Origin: Xylogone sp. PMI_703
Lineage: Eukaryota; Ascomycota; Leotiomycetes
Assembly: GCA_021399445.1 (NCBI GenBank)
Contig: JAJTUQ010000006.1
Coordinates: forward strand, 3,782,001-3,846,000
DNA length: 64,000 nt
Reading direction: 5' to 3'
The position numbers and the translations under genes were made by a program. The notes below the pieces were generated by a model, which saw nothing but the letters and a program-made list of their open reading frames with translations, was not told the DNA's origin and ran no database searches. Position 1 is the stretch's first letter. The number at the start of each line of letters is the position of its first letter. This document shows, piece after piece, positions 47,399 to 58,322 of the stretch.

Positions 47399-48823
47399 AT
47401 GACACATAATTCTTCAACACGCCAGCACATACCGCGTTCAGACATTCGAGATATCTTCTGTCGGGCTATGTCATTGATGTATGCCGCTGAAGTACCTCTC
47501 TATGGAAAACTTTTGTCACTCGTCGAGCATGTTAATAAGAGAACTATTCAGGACGATCAAGACTTAAGGGAAAGACTGGAGGCTACGGATGACCTGGAAC
47601 GAATCCACCTAGAACGACATGGAGCCATTCGAGTTGGTACCATTGCCGAATTAAGATCAGTACGACGAGTACTTCAGGTTATGGGTATGTATCCCACTGG
47701 ATATTATGATCTTTCATCAGCTGGGATTCCTGTTCATGCTACGTGTTTTCGAGCACATGAAGCATCAGAGCTATCCAAGAACCCCTTTCGCATGTTTGTG
47801 TCACTGTTGAGAGTCGAATTTATCACATCAAGTGCACTTCGAAAAGATGTAGTAGATATTCTATCTTGCCGTCGGATCTTTTCAACGCGGTTGTATGAAT
47901 TACTGGAGATCTATGATCAGTATGGCGGCTTGGTCAAAACTGAGGCTGAAGAGTTCGTTTGTGAAGCTAAAAAAAGTTTCCGATGGCATTCCACCGCAGC
48001 AGTTTCTCAAAACAAATATCTAAAGCTACTTCAAGAGAGCCCCGTTTTAGCAGATATTGTTGCTTTTAAATCACCTCACATCAACCATCTTACACCAAGA
48101 ACATTAGACATCGACGCAGTCCAATCAGGTATGCGGGACTGGGATATACCTCTTAAGGAATATGTCGAGGGCCCGCCAAAACGGACTTGTCCAATTCTTC
48201 TGCGGCAAACAAGTTTCAAAGCCATTGAAGAATCCATCGGTTTCCCTAGTAAAGCTGATGATGCTGTCAAAATCATCTCCGGAAGCCACACCGCTCGCTT
48301 TGGAGAGATAGAGCAAAGAGGTGCGGCACTCACTATTAAGGGGCGTCAGCTATACGATTCACTACTCCAGTCAGCATTAGACGAGGCTATTACTGCGATA
48401 GATGGGGATGCATTTTCGCGAAAGTTTGCAGAATTTCCGGATTCATGGGAGCAGATGCGTACTGAAGGATTGGCATGGTTTCAATATTACATTAATCCCG
48501 AGAAACTACAATCACAGATTGTTGAGTCCGATGACTTCGATTATTTGGTTAGAGAAGGATATATAATGTATGAGCCGATTGTGTATGAGGATTTTCTTCC
48601 TGTCAGTGCTGCTGGTATATTCCAGAGCAACTTATCGCAGCACAAGCATCCAAACGGAATGGCAGCAAAATCGAACATTGAAAATGGCAGGCATGGTTTT
48701 GAAAAAGCTCTAGGTGCTAGTGTGGCGGATGAAATGGCTCTCTACCAGAGAGTGCAGGACGATAGCGTAAAGAAATGCCGAGAATGGATATATAAAGTGC
48801 GAAATAGAGAATATCTGGGCTAG
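47399..48823 (+). CDS. hglS: DUF1338 protein, 2-oxoadipate dioxygenase/decarboxylase-like (copy 2, cluster member)
   Basis: Single exon, 474 aa. Retains all signatures of the Fe(II)-dependent HglS family: ERHGAIR with His74 and Arg78, INHLTPRTLDID with His230, and RFGEIEQRG with Glu303/305. The distance between the two His (156 residues) equals that between His70 and His226 of the Pseudomonas enzyme. Other blocks are GYYDLSSAGIPVHATCF, LLRQTSFKAIEE and YEDFLPVSAAGIF. The family reaction is 2-oxoadipate + O2 to 2-hydroxyglutarate + CO2. 2-Oxoadipate is also the product of the animal 2-aminomuconate route, so its place beside the aminomuconate genes makes sense as a terminal step. A CGG-N7-CCG promoter site supports co-regulation. 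It could instead act on the unsaturated analogue 4-oxalocrotonate. Confidence 0.92.
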   Translation: MTHNSSTRQHIPRSDIRDIFCRAMSLMYAAEVPLYGKLLSLVEHVNKRTIQDDQDLRERLEATDDLERIHLERHGAIRVGTIAELRSVRRVLQVMGMYPTGYYDLSSAGIPVHATCFRAHEASELSKNPFRMFVSLLRVEFITSSALRKDVVDILSCRRIFSTRLYELLEIYDQYGGLVKTEAEEFVCEAKKSFRWHSTAAVSQNKYLKLLQESPVLADIVAFKSPHINHLTPRTLDIDAVQSGMRDWDIPLKEYVEGPPKRTCPILLRQTSFKAIEESIGFPSKADDAVKIISGSHTARFGEIEQRGAALTIKGRQLYDSLLQSALDEAITAIDGDAFSRKFAEFPDSWEQMRTEGLAWFQYYINPEKLQSQIVESDDFDYLVREGYIMYEPIVYEDFLPVSAAGIFQSNLSQHKHPNGMAAKSNIENGRHGFEKALGASVADEMALYQRVQDDSVKKCREWIYKVRNREYLG

Positions 48824-49499
48824 AGATACGGAAAATTGGCTAAGCGTAATCTAATAACTACTATTTCTTTGCTTAGGATACTATCTTGTTACAATTTTCT
48901 TTTCAACTATAATACTACTATCTGTTTACCACAAAAGCGTGCCATTTTAATCCGAGCAATTAAGGAACATTTCAACCAAAGCTAGTTTTTCCAAATGAAA
49001 TTCAAGTCCTAAATTTTCGCACTAATTCATGAAAGTCTGGTTGCCCTTCCGTTTTATTATTAATCTAATCGATTTTAGTTACACGTAGCTTTAAATAGCC
49101 GCGAGCAACTTCATATAATCAATGTGGTGCCAGCGCAGAGCTCCCTCCAATCAGCCAAAGTAACCTCACGGCTGATATCCGAGACTGATGTTTGAGATTA
49201 CAGTTTAATAAATTGGCAATAGGCCCAGTCATTACAACTGATTTTGAAACTTGGAATTCACCGAATGAATGCACACTGCGGAAATCTAACCTTCGATAGA
49301 GGCTAGTGCTGTTCTAAGTGTTATGAAGTTGAAGGGTAAATGATGTATCGTGGGGAAAGAGAGAAGAGAAACAGATATCAACTGAATGGCAATTATTATC
49401 TATGGTGGCTCTTATATTTGACTCTGCTAATGATCACACTATTTCTTTGACAATGTTAAGACCTGCGGGAGATTGCTTATAAAAAATTACTGGTTTCAA
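48824..49499. other. intergenic between convergent genes
   Basis: AT-rich 3' flanks of DUF1338 copy 2 and the MFS transporter. No feature recognised. Confidence 0.5.
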
Positions 49500-51527
49500 T
49501 TAAAACTTATGAATTATTGAGTTTCTAGTGAGTTTTCGACACGCCTTTCCGAAGAAGTAGAACAGGATTAGTCCAACAAGAGCAATACCTACAGTCAACA
49601 TTCCGACGGTGATGATAGGTGGAATAAATCCATTTTTCTCCAACCAGGGATTGATGAAATATGTCATTCCGTACTAAATGCTATATAAGATAAATCTTCC
49701 ATTAAGGGAGTATATAAGAAATCATCACTCACACCGAATGAGTTCTTTCCGATGGTTGCCACGACCATAATTTCCCCAGCAGCAGGCTTGTAAGAATCGA
49801 TAGCGTACTATAGATTAACTGAGTTAGAGGATATATCGTCCTTCTCACGGAAGTTCTTACAGTCGTGCCAATGGTTGGAATAGCAACAACAATGATTCCC
49901 GTGAAACCAAAACCCACCATGACAATGGACTCCCAAGACCAGAATCGGTCCATTCCGAGGGCAGAAATCTGTTTATAGTAGTAAAATAAGCGACGTCTGA
50001 ACCGATAATAGCTTTTGTAACATGATTAAATAAAAACACCCACCAGCATTCCTATCACACAGATAATGATGAACGGAATGAAAGAAAAGAGCCGCATTTC
50101 GGGTTCCCGAATTCCGTTATTTCTCCTTGTCAAAGCCATAGATGTCCAGTCCGACACAGGCCCTGCGGTTGCAAGTCCGATAATGCCACCAGCCATGAGC
50201 GCAAAGTTTGTAAAACCCACGGCTTGTGGCTCAAAATTGTATGGAGTGCGTGAGAATGCCTGGGACTGGACCAAATTGAGGACGAGCAGGCATGATGCCC
50301 CAAAAGTAACGCACAGTGCTCCAAACAGGACTATGGGGAAAAATGCCAGATACAATGGCGTCAAGAATTCCCGCAGTGAATTCTTGAAGGTGACCATGTC
50401 AAGCTTGCCGACGATACCCCATCGCTGCTTCAGGCTTGGATAGCCATCGCCCACGAGGTTAGGATATTGTACAGCTTCCGACCCATCGGCTGCCGTTATA
50501 CTCTGCTTTTCACCGTCTGACTTCTTCGATACAAGCCCACTATTGGCTTCACCTTGGGGTGGTACGAGACCAACAACTCTTTCAATACTATATCCCTCCG
50601 TAGTTCGATGATATTTGGTTTCAGGAAATGCAATTAGCATGGTTAAAAAACTAACCTATAATTATAGGTCAGTTTAAAGTCATGCGCTTCATAAGACGTG
50701 ACCTACACCTTGCAAGATTGTCGACAGCCAGAAAAACCACTGCCACGAGACATCAGCGCCAATGCTACCAGAAACAATCGGCCCAATCCAGGCGCCCATG
50801 AAATAGGCCCAACTTCATTGAAGTTAGCTGATACTCTGTACGATAATATCTGACTGGACTTACAAATATGCTCCCATCCATGTCCCTCTCTCGTGCAGAA
50901 ACATGATATCAGAGATCACAACCGGCATCAAGCTTTCACTTGTTGACGCCCCAATTCCTACAAGCACTCTGCCTCCGAGAAATGAACTATATGATTTGCT
51001 TGAAGCTTGCCAAATATGTGAAGCTACACAAATAAGGCAGCAAATAAGAGCTACCGGGCGTCGTCCGAAGATGTTTGCACAGGGTATGATCAGGAGATTC
51101 GCATATCCTAGAGACAGGATACAGGCGCCGGTCTAGATAGATAGCAATATTTAACCTATACTCACAACTGTCTGCATAGGACTGAGGAAGGAATCAATTG
51201 CTCACCAGTGCAGCTACCCTTGATACAGAAGTATTAAAGTATTCCATGAAGATCGGTGTCAGTGGTGCGATAGATAGCGTTGTGAAGTTCCCAAGGAACA
51301 TGAAGTATAACATGTTCCCTAGGGCTAGATACTTCCATGTCCGTGACCAGTTCTTGGTCTCTAATTAGCACTTATCCAAACCACGGATTGATTTAAGTGA
51401 GGAGAAAGAAATTTACCAATGGATCATGCACATCAGTAGAAGGGCGTGGCACTAGTACAATATCATTATCTCCCTTTCCATGGCGATCGTGGGCAAGGTC
51501 CTCTGTGCCTGGAATAGAATCCGCCAT
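49500..51527 (-). CDS. MFS transporter, DHA1/Hol1-like, cluster member
   Basis: Starts at ATG 51527 (MADSIPGTEDL), ends at TAA 49500-49502, and is cut by about seven short introns. Translation of the pieces gives the Hol1-like pattern: DVHDPL and NWSRTWKYLALGN before helix 1, TTLSIAPLTPIFMEYFN, TGACILSLGYANLLIIP, the loop motif GRRPVALI, GGRVLVGIGASTSESL, FLHERGTWMGAYF, and W-Q-W-F-F-W. A long central loop (ETKYHRTTEGYSIERVV onwards) is followed by the second half, with FALMAGGIIGLATAGPVSDW. Members import or export small cations, aromatics and drugs. Divergence from the cluster activator, and shared CGG-N7-CCG sites, suggest uptake of the pathway substrate; the substrate itself is not shown. 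Confidence 0.85.
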
Positions 51528-51964
51528 TTTATGGTAAGTTAGATTATTATCCGAGACAGAGCTTCCGGACTCTCGTCGTGAAATACTTTCGAGTTCACAG
51601 TAAGGTTTGAAGATGTAACAATGTCCCTGAATTTGTGCTCAACATAAACAAAGACTCACAAGTGCGCCTATAGTGTGGGGCGAATAAATCTGTGGTTTTA
51701 TAGTCCACAGAGAATAATAGTAAATACATTTAACGAAACGCCCTTCCTACGCTCTTTTACCAATAATACTGCTTACTATACACTATATCTTATCTCTCTA
51801 TTATAAGCCCGGATCACCCGGTATTATTATTGCTATGGTTTTTATCTTTGGGAGTTGAGTTACCTCTGCCAAATCCCCTGTTTATCAATGGGATGTAACA
51901 AGAAGAATCATGCTGCATATTTTAGTCCCCTCAAAGGCTGAGGATACTTTGCCATCTAGCCATT

Positions 51965-51977
51965 CGGATAAGATCCG
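51965..51977. promoter_or_regulatory. CGG-N7-CCG site, transporter/activator promoter
   Basis: CGGATAAGATCCG, 438 bp from the transporter ATG. Shares the CGGATA half with the sites at 56543 and 60059. Confidence 0.65.
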
Positions 51978-52160
51978 GCCCCGTCGGAACGAGCCGTGAT
52001 TGGCTGTTGAAAAATTGGCGCCTATCGTCATAAATTAATGTATACGGGCCTACACCTGCCATATTATGAACTATTTAAAGTGAGATAGCATTACGTCTTC
52101 TTAGCAAGACGAGATCCTTATCTCTCTTTCCTCTTATCGGGCATTAGAGTAATGGCCATC

Positions 52161-52173
52161 CGGAAACCTTCCG
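52161..52173. promoter_or_regulatory. CGG-N7-CCG site, transporter/activator promoter
   Basis: CGGAAACCTTCCG, a near-perfect palindrome 571 bp upstream of the activator ATG. Confidence 0.65.
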
Positions 52174-52743
52174 ATGTTGGCTCGTGCCTCTTATCACGAC
52201 TTCCTTTATCAAGACTTAAAGGCCATTATAATGAATTATCTATGTGCGTAATTAACTTGTTAAAGAAACAGGGCTAGAATTTCTCCCTGCAATTAGTGTC
52301 CAAAGCATAAAGAATCACGTCTTAGAAGTTGCCTACAGCTTAGAGAGATATGTACTTAGAGGCAGTCTTGATGACTAATAAAGGCATGATTTATTCCTAA
52401 AAATAGAGGGCTTTCCATTATACCTACAGCTAAGCATTTCTTAGCTATTCAGCAGATAGCTCCACAACCTAAATCAATAATCCAATGACTAAATCCCTAT
52501 AGTTACCCAATAGTAATAAACAACTCTATGGTCAACGCGGTAGACATAAAATTGTACTCCAATTACAGCTTGACCTACTGGAATCTTAGTCAGCTGAGCG
52601 AGGTATTCCGCCCGCAGCCATGATCTGTAGCCGACAACGCGGGGAAATGCATAAGCCGTATTGGACGTCAATCTGCATCCAAATTGTTGAATTCGTGATA
52701 CCGATATAGATTAACTGAATACAGTGGTTACTGCTCAGATATT

Positions 52744-55214
52744 ATGACTTTATCCGAGCGCCAAAGAGTGTGGAGGGCTTGCGATGCCTGTCGGAAGAAG
52801 AAAATCAAATGTGATGGCCAACAACCGTGTCAAAGCTGCTGTCGAAACAACATCGACTGTGCTTATGCTGATCCGCTGGAAAGTATGCGAGGAATTGACG
52901 CTATGTTAGCTCCCCTGGAGGCAACAGAAAGACACTAGAGAGTTATAATACTGATACTTCAACTAGGTATGTCGCGAGACTCGAGAATAAGATCCGATCG
53001 ATGGAACAGCGTCTGCTGGAGCTTAGTGATAAACAACCTGAGGGCGGATGCGAGTCAGTAGGCGACGTCTTGATTCCATCACTAGTGCGTGAAAGCCAGG
53101 ACCCCCAACTTCAACAAAATACCCAGACCCTTCCAACAGAGGATGACGTCCAACTCGCTCATCAGCGCGATGAAACAGCGACTGGTATCACAGAAAGGCA
53201 GAACGGCCGTGACGTAGAAGTCGCGCCCACTCCCCAGCAACAGCTACAGCAAAGGCCGCAAAGTTCCAACGACTCTGGGTGAGTATTCTATTACTATGTA
53301 CGGAATTTACTATTAAGTACAACTCGTAGTTCTCTCGAGCTGGCGAATGCACAGCTGCCTGTGAACGAACGGCTGGAGGAGGAGGATGCACACTACCCGA
53401 TGAATGGCCACAACTCTGCGCCAAGTAATCCCAACAGCTTGCTACCAATGGGATCTCTAGGTGATTCCGAGGATACCGCCATTCTTGATCAATCACCGCA
53501 GCAAAGAGTCAGAAACCTGCCTGATTCTTTAGCGAGAGCATTGATCGATTTGTTTTATAAAACAATATTTCCAATGTTCCCAATAATCAGTGAATATGAT
53601 TTCCGAAGGCAATATGCGAACTATGATACATCTTCCCGGGACCAGAAGACTGGACTCTCTTTTTTATTGCCAGCGCTATTGGCTGTTTCGGCACCTCTTT
53701 TGCAACCTAGCCATCCTATCTTTGATGAACTTGGTAATCAACCTTACCAGTCTCTCGACCTTGGCTCAATTTTTTATTCACTCGCCATAGAGGAAAGGTT
53801 CGGCAATCCCACATCCGGTCCCGTCGATGACGACTCTAGACGTTCAATGAATATTGTCATTGCTCAAGGCCTTCTTAGTCTCTATCTTGTTGAGAAAGGA
53901 AATGCTAATGATGCCTGGGTGACTGTTGGCCATGCAGTAAGGCTATACCATGCATTGAACTTGGAGGATACTACGGAAGTGAGAACAGATTATAATAATC
54001 TGCGATGGTGTCTCTACACTCTTGATTGCTCTCTTTCGACTGTTCTTCTAAAACCACTAGCTATGGATGAGGTCGAATATGATGCCGACATGTCTACTTC
54101 TGCTGAACGAGTTTCAGGGGAGGTACCTGATACAGAGCAATGGTTCCCTGTCATTACGAATGTTCATATTACCCTGGGTAGGGTATATCGGGCGATCCGT
54201 CCTCTGAGGAGCCGCGATAAGCTTCGTAGCCTAAAATCTAATGACGCTCTCAAATCATCTATACAGAAACACGATTCAGAATTAGAGAACTACTTCACTG
54301 AGCAAGTCTTACCCAAGATTAAAAGCACTCCTTCCTGGAGTAAGGCAATCGGGCTACAAAATATTGCCATCTCATCGTATCATGTCGGACTAGTCCTCCT
54401 CTATGGCCGATTTATTCAAAGTTCTGAAATAGCAACTGCCGAAGCCTATTTACGTTGCGCTGAGGCGGCGTCCAATTGTATCAATTTTGCACCAAATCTG
54501 ATTGCTACTGTTCCAACTAGTCATTTTGTGATCCAACAGTATCGTGCACTCTATGTCAGTATGAATGTGCTGCTATACTGTATGAGATTTTCTCGACATG
54601 TAAGCTTCACTGCCCATGCGTGGCCTGATCTCGAGAGAGGGCTTGAAGTGCTCCGGAATCAGAAGATCCAGTGGCCAGAAATTGAGAAATATCGACTACT
54701 CACCGAGGAAAAAATGGAGCGAACCAGGGTCGAGCTCAATCAGCATGAGCTGGTCCGTTCTGTATTTGACGATTACACAGCGCGATATTATGCACAACAT
54801 TCTCCAGGAACCTCTAGGCATCAATCAGAAAGCCAAAGTGATAACTATGGGATACCTGACGAAGGCACATTTAATCAAAGATCCACTACATCAGAGAAGA
54901 GGACTTCTCCGAATCACATAAATTCGGAAGGACCACGAAATTCAGTTTCTAGATTAGGGTGTTCAGCGAGCGAAAATGGTAGAAACATGCCGGTAAAATA
55001 TAGAAAAATATCACATCAAGCGACCGGATCCATGGAAGAGCCTGTCCTCGGAATAGATAGACACTTCATATCATCTTACGATAATACTAGTACTGCAGAC
55101 TTTCTAATCCCAGAGCTTCAGCCCTCCGCACTTGACCTGGAAACGTCTCAGTTATTCGACGACTTACTTCTCATGCCAGATGCCGGCCACTACATGGTAC
55201 AAATCGACGAGTAA
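52744..55214 (+). CDS. Zn2Cys6 transcription factor, probable cluster activator
   Basis: Three exons. ATG 52744 opens MTLSERQRVWRACDACRKKK; the zinc cluster CDACRKKKIKC-x5-CQSC-x6-C lies at residues 14-40. A 60-odd-nt intron (donor GTTAGC near 52906) leads to a coiled coil (YVARLENKIRSMEQRLLEL), then a Gln-rich linker. A second intron near 53281 precedes the large exon with the fungal transcription factor domain: LIDLFYKTIFPMFPIISEYDF, then LLSLYLVEKGNANDAWVTVGHAVRLYHAL and LRWCLYTLDCSLS. It ends at TAA 55212-55214. It sits between the transporter (divergent) and the dioxygenase (convergent, 168 bp). Inverted CGG half-sites in the neighbouring promoters are the natural binding sites for such a factor with a coiled-coil dimeriser. 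The inducer, presumably a pathway intermediate, is inferred. Confidence 0.88.
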
Positions 55215-55382
55215 CGGAGTATACTCTTCCAGTTGTAACACTATCTTTTTACGTCGTGGAGGGCTGGCGTTCTATCATACAAATATCGCGTTTCAAGCGG
55301 GCGACAGAATTTCAACTAAATGCTAGATGCTCTAGAACATCCTGTATTTCCGTAGTTATATACACCATCTATTCACCTCCCT

Positions 55383-56212
55383 TCAATACGGAGGAGCAAT
55401 TGCCCCGCAGAGTTTACATTCCCGACTCTTCTCATTAGTTTGCCAATCCTGGATTATGACCTTCAGACTCTGCTCAATATTATCACACAAAAATGACTCT
55501 TCTCGAATAATTGACGGCGTATCCTGATGCGCAGCCTTATTGGGACAATACCAGCGTAGACGGTCAATACTTTCAAGGCCTCGCTGTCGTTCCATGACTA
55601 GACCGAGTGTCCCCGGCTTGCGAATCGGACTATGGGGAGTGTTTCCTGATGACAGAATATAAGCAGTTGATCCTTTCCAGTCTTCCAAATATTAAAAGAT
55701 GACGATACCTTTCAAAAGGTACATCTCTCCTTCGTCTATCTCGATATCTCGAAACTGGTCACCGTTTTCTACGACTTTGAGAAGTAGCTTGCCTCTAATT
55801 TGGTAGAACCATTCCTATATATGAAATTCATTCCAACTATTTAGTTTTATCCTACCATATATTGATTGGCCTTTAGAAAATTCAGGGTGCACACCTCCGT
55901 TTGGTTAACTATATGATCAGATTAACAAATGCTATTTAGTTTGGTATTTAAAAAGTATGATCACTCACTATGATAATCGTTTCTTGTGTTTGGTCCGGCG
56001 ACCGCTTGTAAAATAAAATCATTTCCCATGAAAAGGGCCAAATTGCTGACTGGAGGTTTCAGTTTGTCTAAGTTTGCATCGATCCACGAAGATAATGCAA
56101 ACGGTTCGGGGAAATTGAAGGATGCTGTTATAGACGCTGCTACAGAGGGCTCAGATTCAATAGATCCAAGGGTACGAGGTACCGTTGTAGACGATGTTGT
56201 CGTGGTGGCCAT
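55383..56212 (-). CDS. BNA1: 3-hydroxyanthranilate 3,4-dioxygenase
   Basis: Opens the ring of 3-hydroxyanthranilate to 2-amino-3-carboxymuconate 6-semialdehyde. Exons 56212..55969, 55910..55897, 55814..55709 and 55645..55383 give 208 aa. The cupin iron site is intact: GPNTRNDYH supplies the first His, [13 protein letters not shown] the Glu, and [12 protein letters not shown] the second His. The second exon is only 14 nt and encodes the conserved stretch between the first His and the Glu. The C-terminus carries RECKLCG, half of the rubredoxin-like C-x-x-C metal site of microbial enzymes, with further Cys in LRWYCPN and FLCDN. An N-terminal extension of about 35 Ser/Thr-rich residues is unusual. 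Divergent from the ACMS decarboxylase gene, which points to catabolism, not NAD synthesis. Confidence 0.93.
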
Positions 56213-56791
56213 AGTGTAGATAAATTTTAAAACTATATTCGGAATGGGCTATATAGTTTACAGTTTTCTGATCAATAAGCTTTAAAGGTTAAAGTTGATA
56301 AAATGTGAACGGTGCCTGGAAACTTTTAAAGCTACGTGATGACCGTTAACCGGCTATTACATCCAGGCTTCAGGGCCAGTCGGAGAGTGATCCGGTGGTC
56401 TACTATGGTGTTCGGATTGGCTACTTAGTGGATTTTGGCCAATTAGGAGAAGCGAGGAGAATGACAGGGTTACGAATTATTTATTATCCCAACACCGCAG
56501 TAGAGTTCTTGTCTAAGATCATATGGATTAGATCTTAAGGAACGGATACTAGCCGGTAATCATAATAGTGTCTATGAGTGACTAATTAATTTGTCGAGCT
56601 CTCTGGGTGTCCTAGTCGGTAGCCTAACCTAGAGAATTGCCACAATAGTCTAAGATTCTAAATATGCAAGACAAGATGCCACTTCCGTATGCAGATAAAG
56701 AAAGGATACCTCACTCAGACTCCATAAGTTTATATTTCATTCCTTGGTATACCATACCATAACAACACATGCATCATCCTGCATTATATTT
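56213..56791. other. shared promoter of dioxygenase and ACMS decarboxylase
   Basis: 579 bp between divergent ATGs. Contains CGG-N7-CCG at 56543 and a CGG-N8-CCG (CGGAGAGTGATCCG) at 56381-56394. Confidence 0.6.
56543..56555. promoter_or_regulatory. CGG-N7-CCG site, dioxygenase/decarboxylase promoter
   Basis: CGGATACTAGCCG, 237 bp upstream of the decarboxylase ATG and 331 bp upstream of the dioxygenase ATG. Confidence 0.7.
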
Positions 56792-58038
56792 ATGGACCGC
56801 ATTTCTGGCTGTTTCTGTTCAAAATCAGACCACAATGAGATTTCCAATGGCGGTAGTGCACCTAGTTCTTCAGTGCGGATTGATATTCACACCCACATAA
56901 TGCCCCCATCTCTACCGGATTTCAGCGACGACGAGTCAGAGTGGGTAAATCTCCGGCCACACGAATCGAAAGACAACCCAAAAGATGCACTAAAAGTAGA
57001 TATGTATGTCGGAAGCAAATTTTTTAGAACTGTGGAACCCAATTGCTTCGACCCGGAGACTCGGCTTAGGGATATGGATGCTTCTTATATTGATATTCAA
57101 GTTCTGAGCACAGTCCCAGTTCTATTTGCATATGATAAGAATGCTGTACTCGCAGCACGATTAGCAAGTTATCTCAACGATCATTTGGCTTCAGTTTGTC
57201 TAAAATATCCTGAGCGGTTTGTGGGTTTGGCAACTGTACCACTTCAAGATGTGAAATCATCGGTCAAAGAACTCCACCGCGCGAAAAATGAACTTGGCCT
57301 AAAAGGTGTCGAAATTGGTACAACGATCAACGGAAAGAATCTGGATGATAAAGCTTTTGATCATTTTTGGGAAGCATGTGAAGAGCTCGATTTCCCTGTT
57401 TTTGTTCATCCGCTGGGATATGAGCTGCAGAAAGAGAATGCAGTGCGCTGGAACGATTACTGGTCAGCGTGGCTTATTGGAATGTAAAGCCAAATTCATA
57501 TATCCTATAAGCTATTGAATGAGAAGGTTAACTTATATTTAGGCCATCCGAAACTGCACTCGCAATTCATTCAATCTTGTCATCTGGTATTCTGGCTCGA
57601 CATCCCAAGCTCCGATTTTGCTTTGCACATGCTGGCGGCGCATACTTACCTCTCCTGGGAAGGATACAGCACGGATACAAATGCCGTCCAGATCTGGTAG
57701 CCAAGAACTCCCACGGAATCTCACCGATACAGTGTCTCCAGATTTATAAAGATAATATTTGGCTTGATAGCCTTGTTCATGACGTTGACCTGTTAGAGTA
57801 TATATGCAAAAAGCTTGGATCTGACAGGATCATTATGGGGAGTGATTATCCCTTCCCACTAGGGGAAATGCCTATCCCGGGTCAGATGCTGACAACGGAT
57901 ATCACGGTGAAGAAACTGTTTTCGGACGTCGAGAGAGGACGGATGCTAGGTGGAAATGCGGTTGATTTTTTACGGCTAGAGGACATGATTCTAGACATCT
58001 GTTATAAAAAGAAAGCGGAAATAAATAAAGAGAGCTAA
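56792..58038 (+). CDS. ACMSD: 2-amino-3-carboxymuconate-6-semialdehyde decarboxylase (amidohydrolase 2)
   Basis: Decarboxylates ACMS to 2-aminomuconate 6-semialdehyde, diverting it from quinolinate and NAD. Exons 56792..57483 and 57543..58038 give 395 aa. ATG 56792 (MDRISGCF) precedes a 38-residue tail before the metal motif [10 protein letters not shown]. Zinc ligands follow the ACMSD pattern: His-x-His, [22 protein letters not shown] and the Asp of [13 protein letters not shown]. The blocks [39 protein letters not shown] and [16 protein letters not shown] track animal ACMSD closely, more so than the resorcylate decarboxylases in the same superfamily. The 59-nt intron falls inside WLIGMPSET and restores it exactly. 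Neighbours encode the enzymes immediately before and after it in the pathway. Confidence 0.93.
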
Positions 58039-58207
58039 ACGTAAAATATTCGACTACAAGTCATTCATATGATAGTAATTCTATAGTATATTTAAGTTAT
58101 AGTTTGCAATAGTTAAATATCAAGATCAATATAATAGTCTTTAAGTTACAGTTTGATTAGACACTGATGTTTTCACATTACAACTAATTCTCAGCAGAAC
58201 AGCGAAT

Positions 58208-58221
58208 CGGATATTCTTCCG
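58208..58221. promoter_or_regulatory. CGG-N8-CCG variant, aldehyde dehydrogenase promoter
   Basis: CGGATATTCTTCCG, 102 bp upstream of the dehydrogenase ATG. Same CGGATA start as other cluster sites but one extra spacer base; may be a weaker or chance site. Confidence 0.45.
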
Positions 58222-58322
58222 TAAGTCTTGACATTTCTTTGATACATAAATGAATTCTCCTAGCCAGTTACTGCCTAATATCGCAACCTCGCTCTATAAT
58301 ACAGCGCCAATCATTCGCTACT

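Larger units (their letters stand above)
51528..52743. other. divergent promoter of MFS transporter and cluster activator
   Basis: 1.2 kb with no genes, holding two exact CGG-N7-CCG palindromes listed separately. This suggests that the activator controls both the transporter and itself. Confidence 0.6.
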
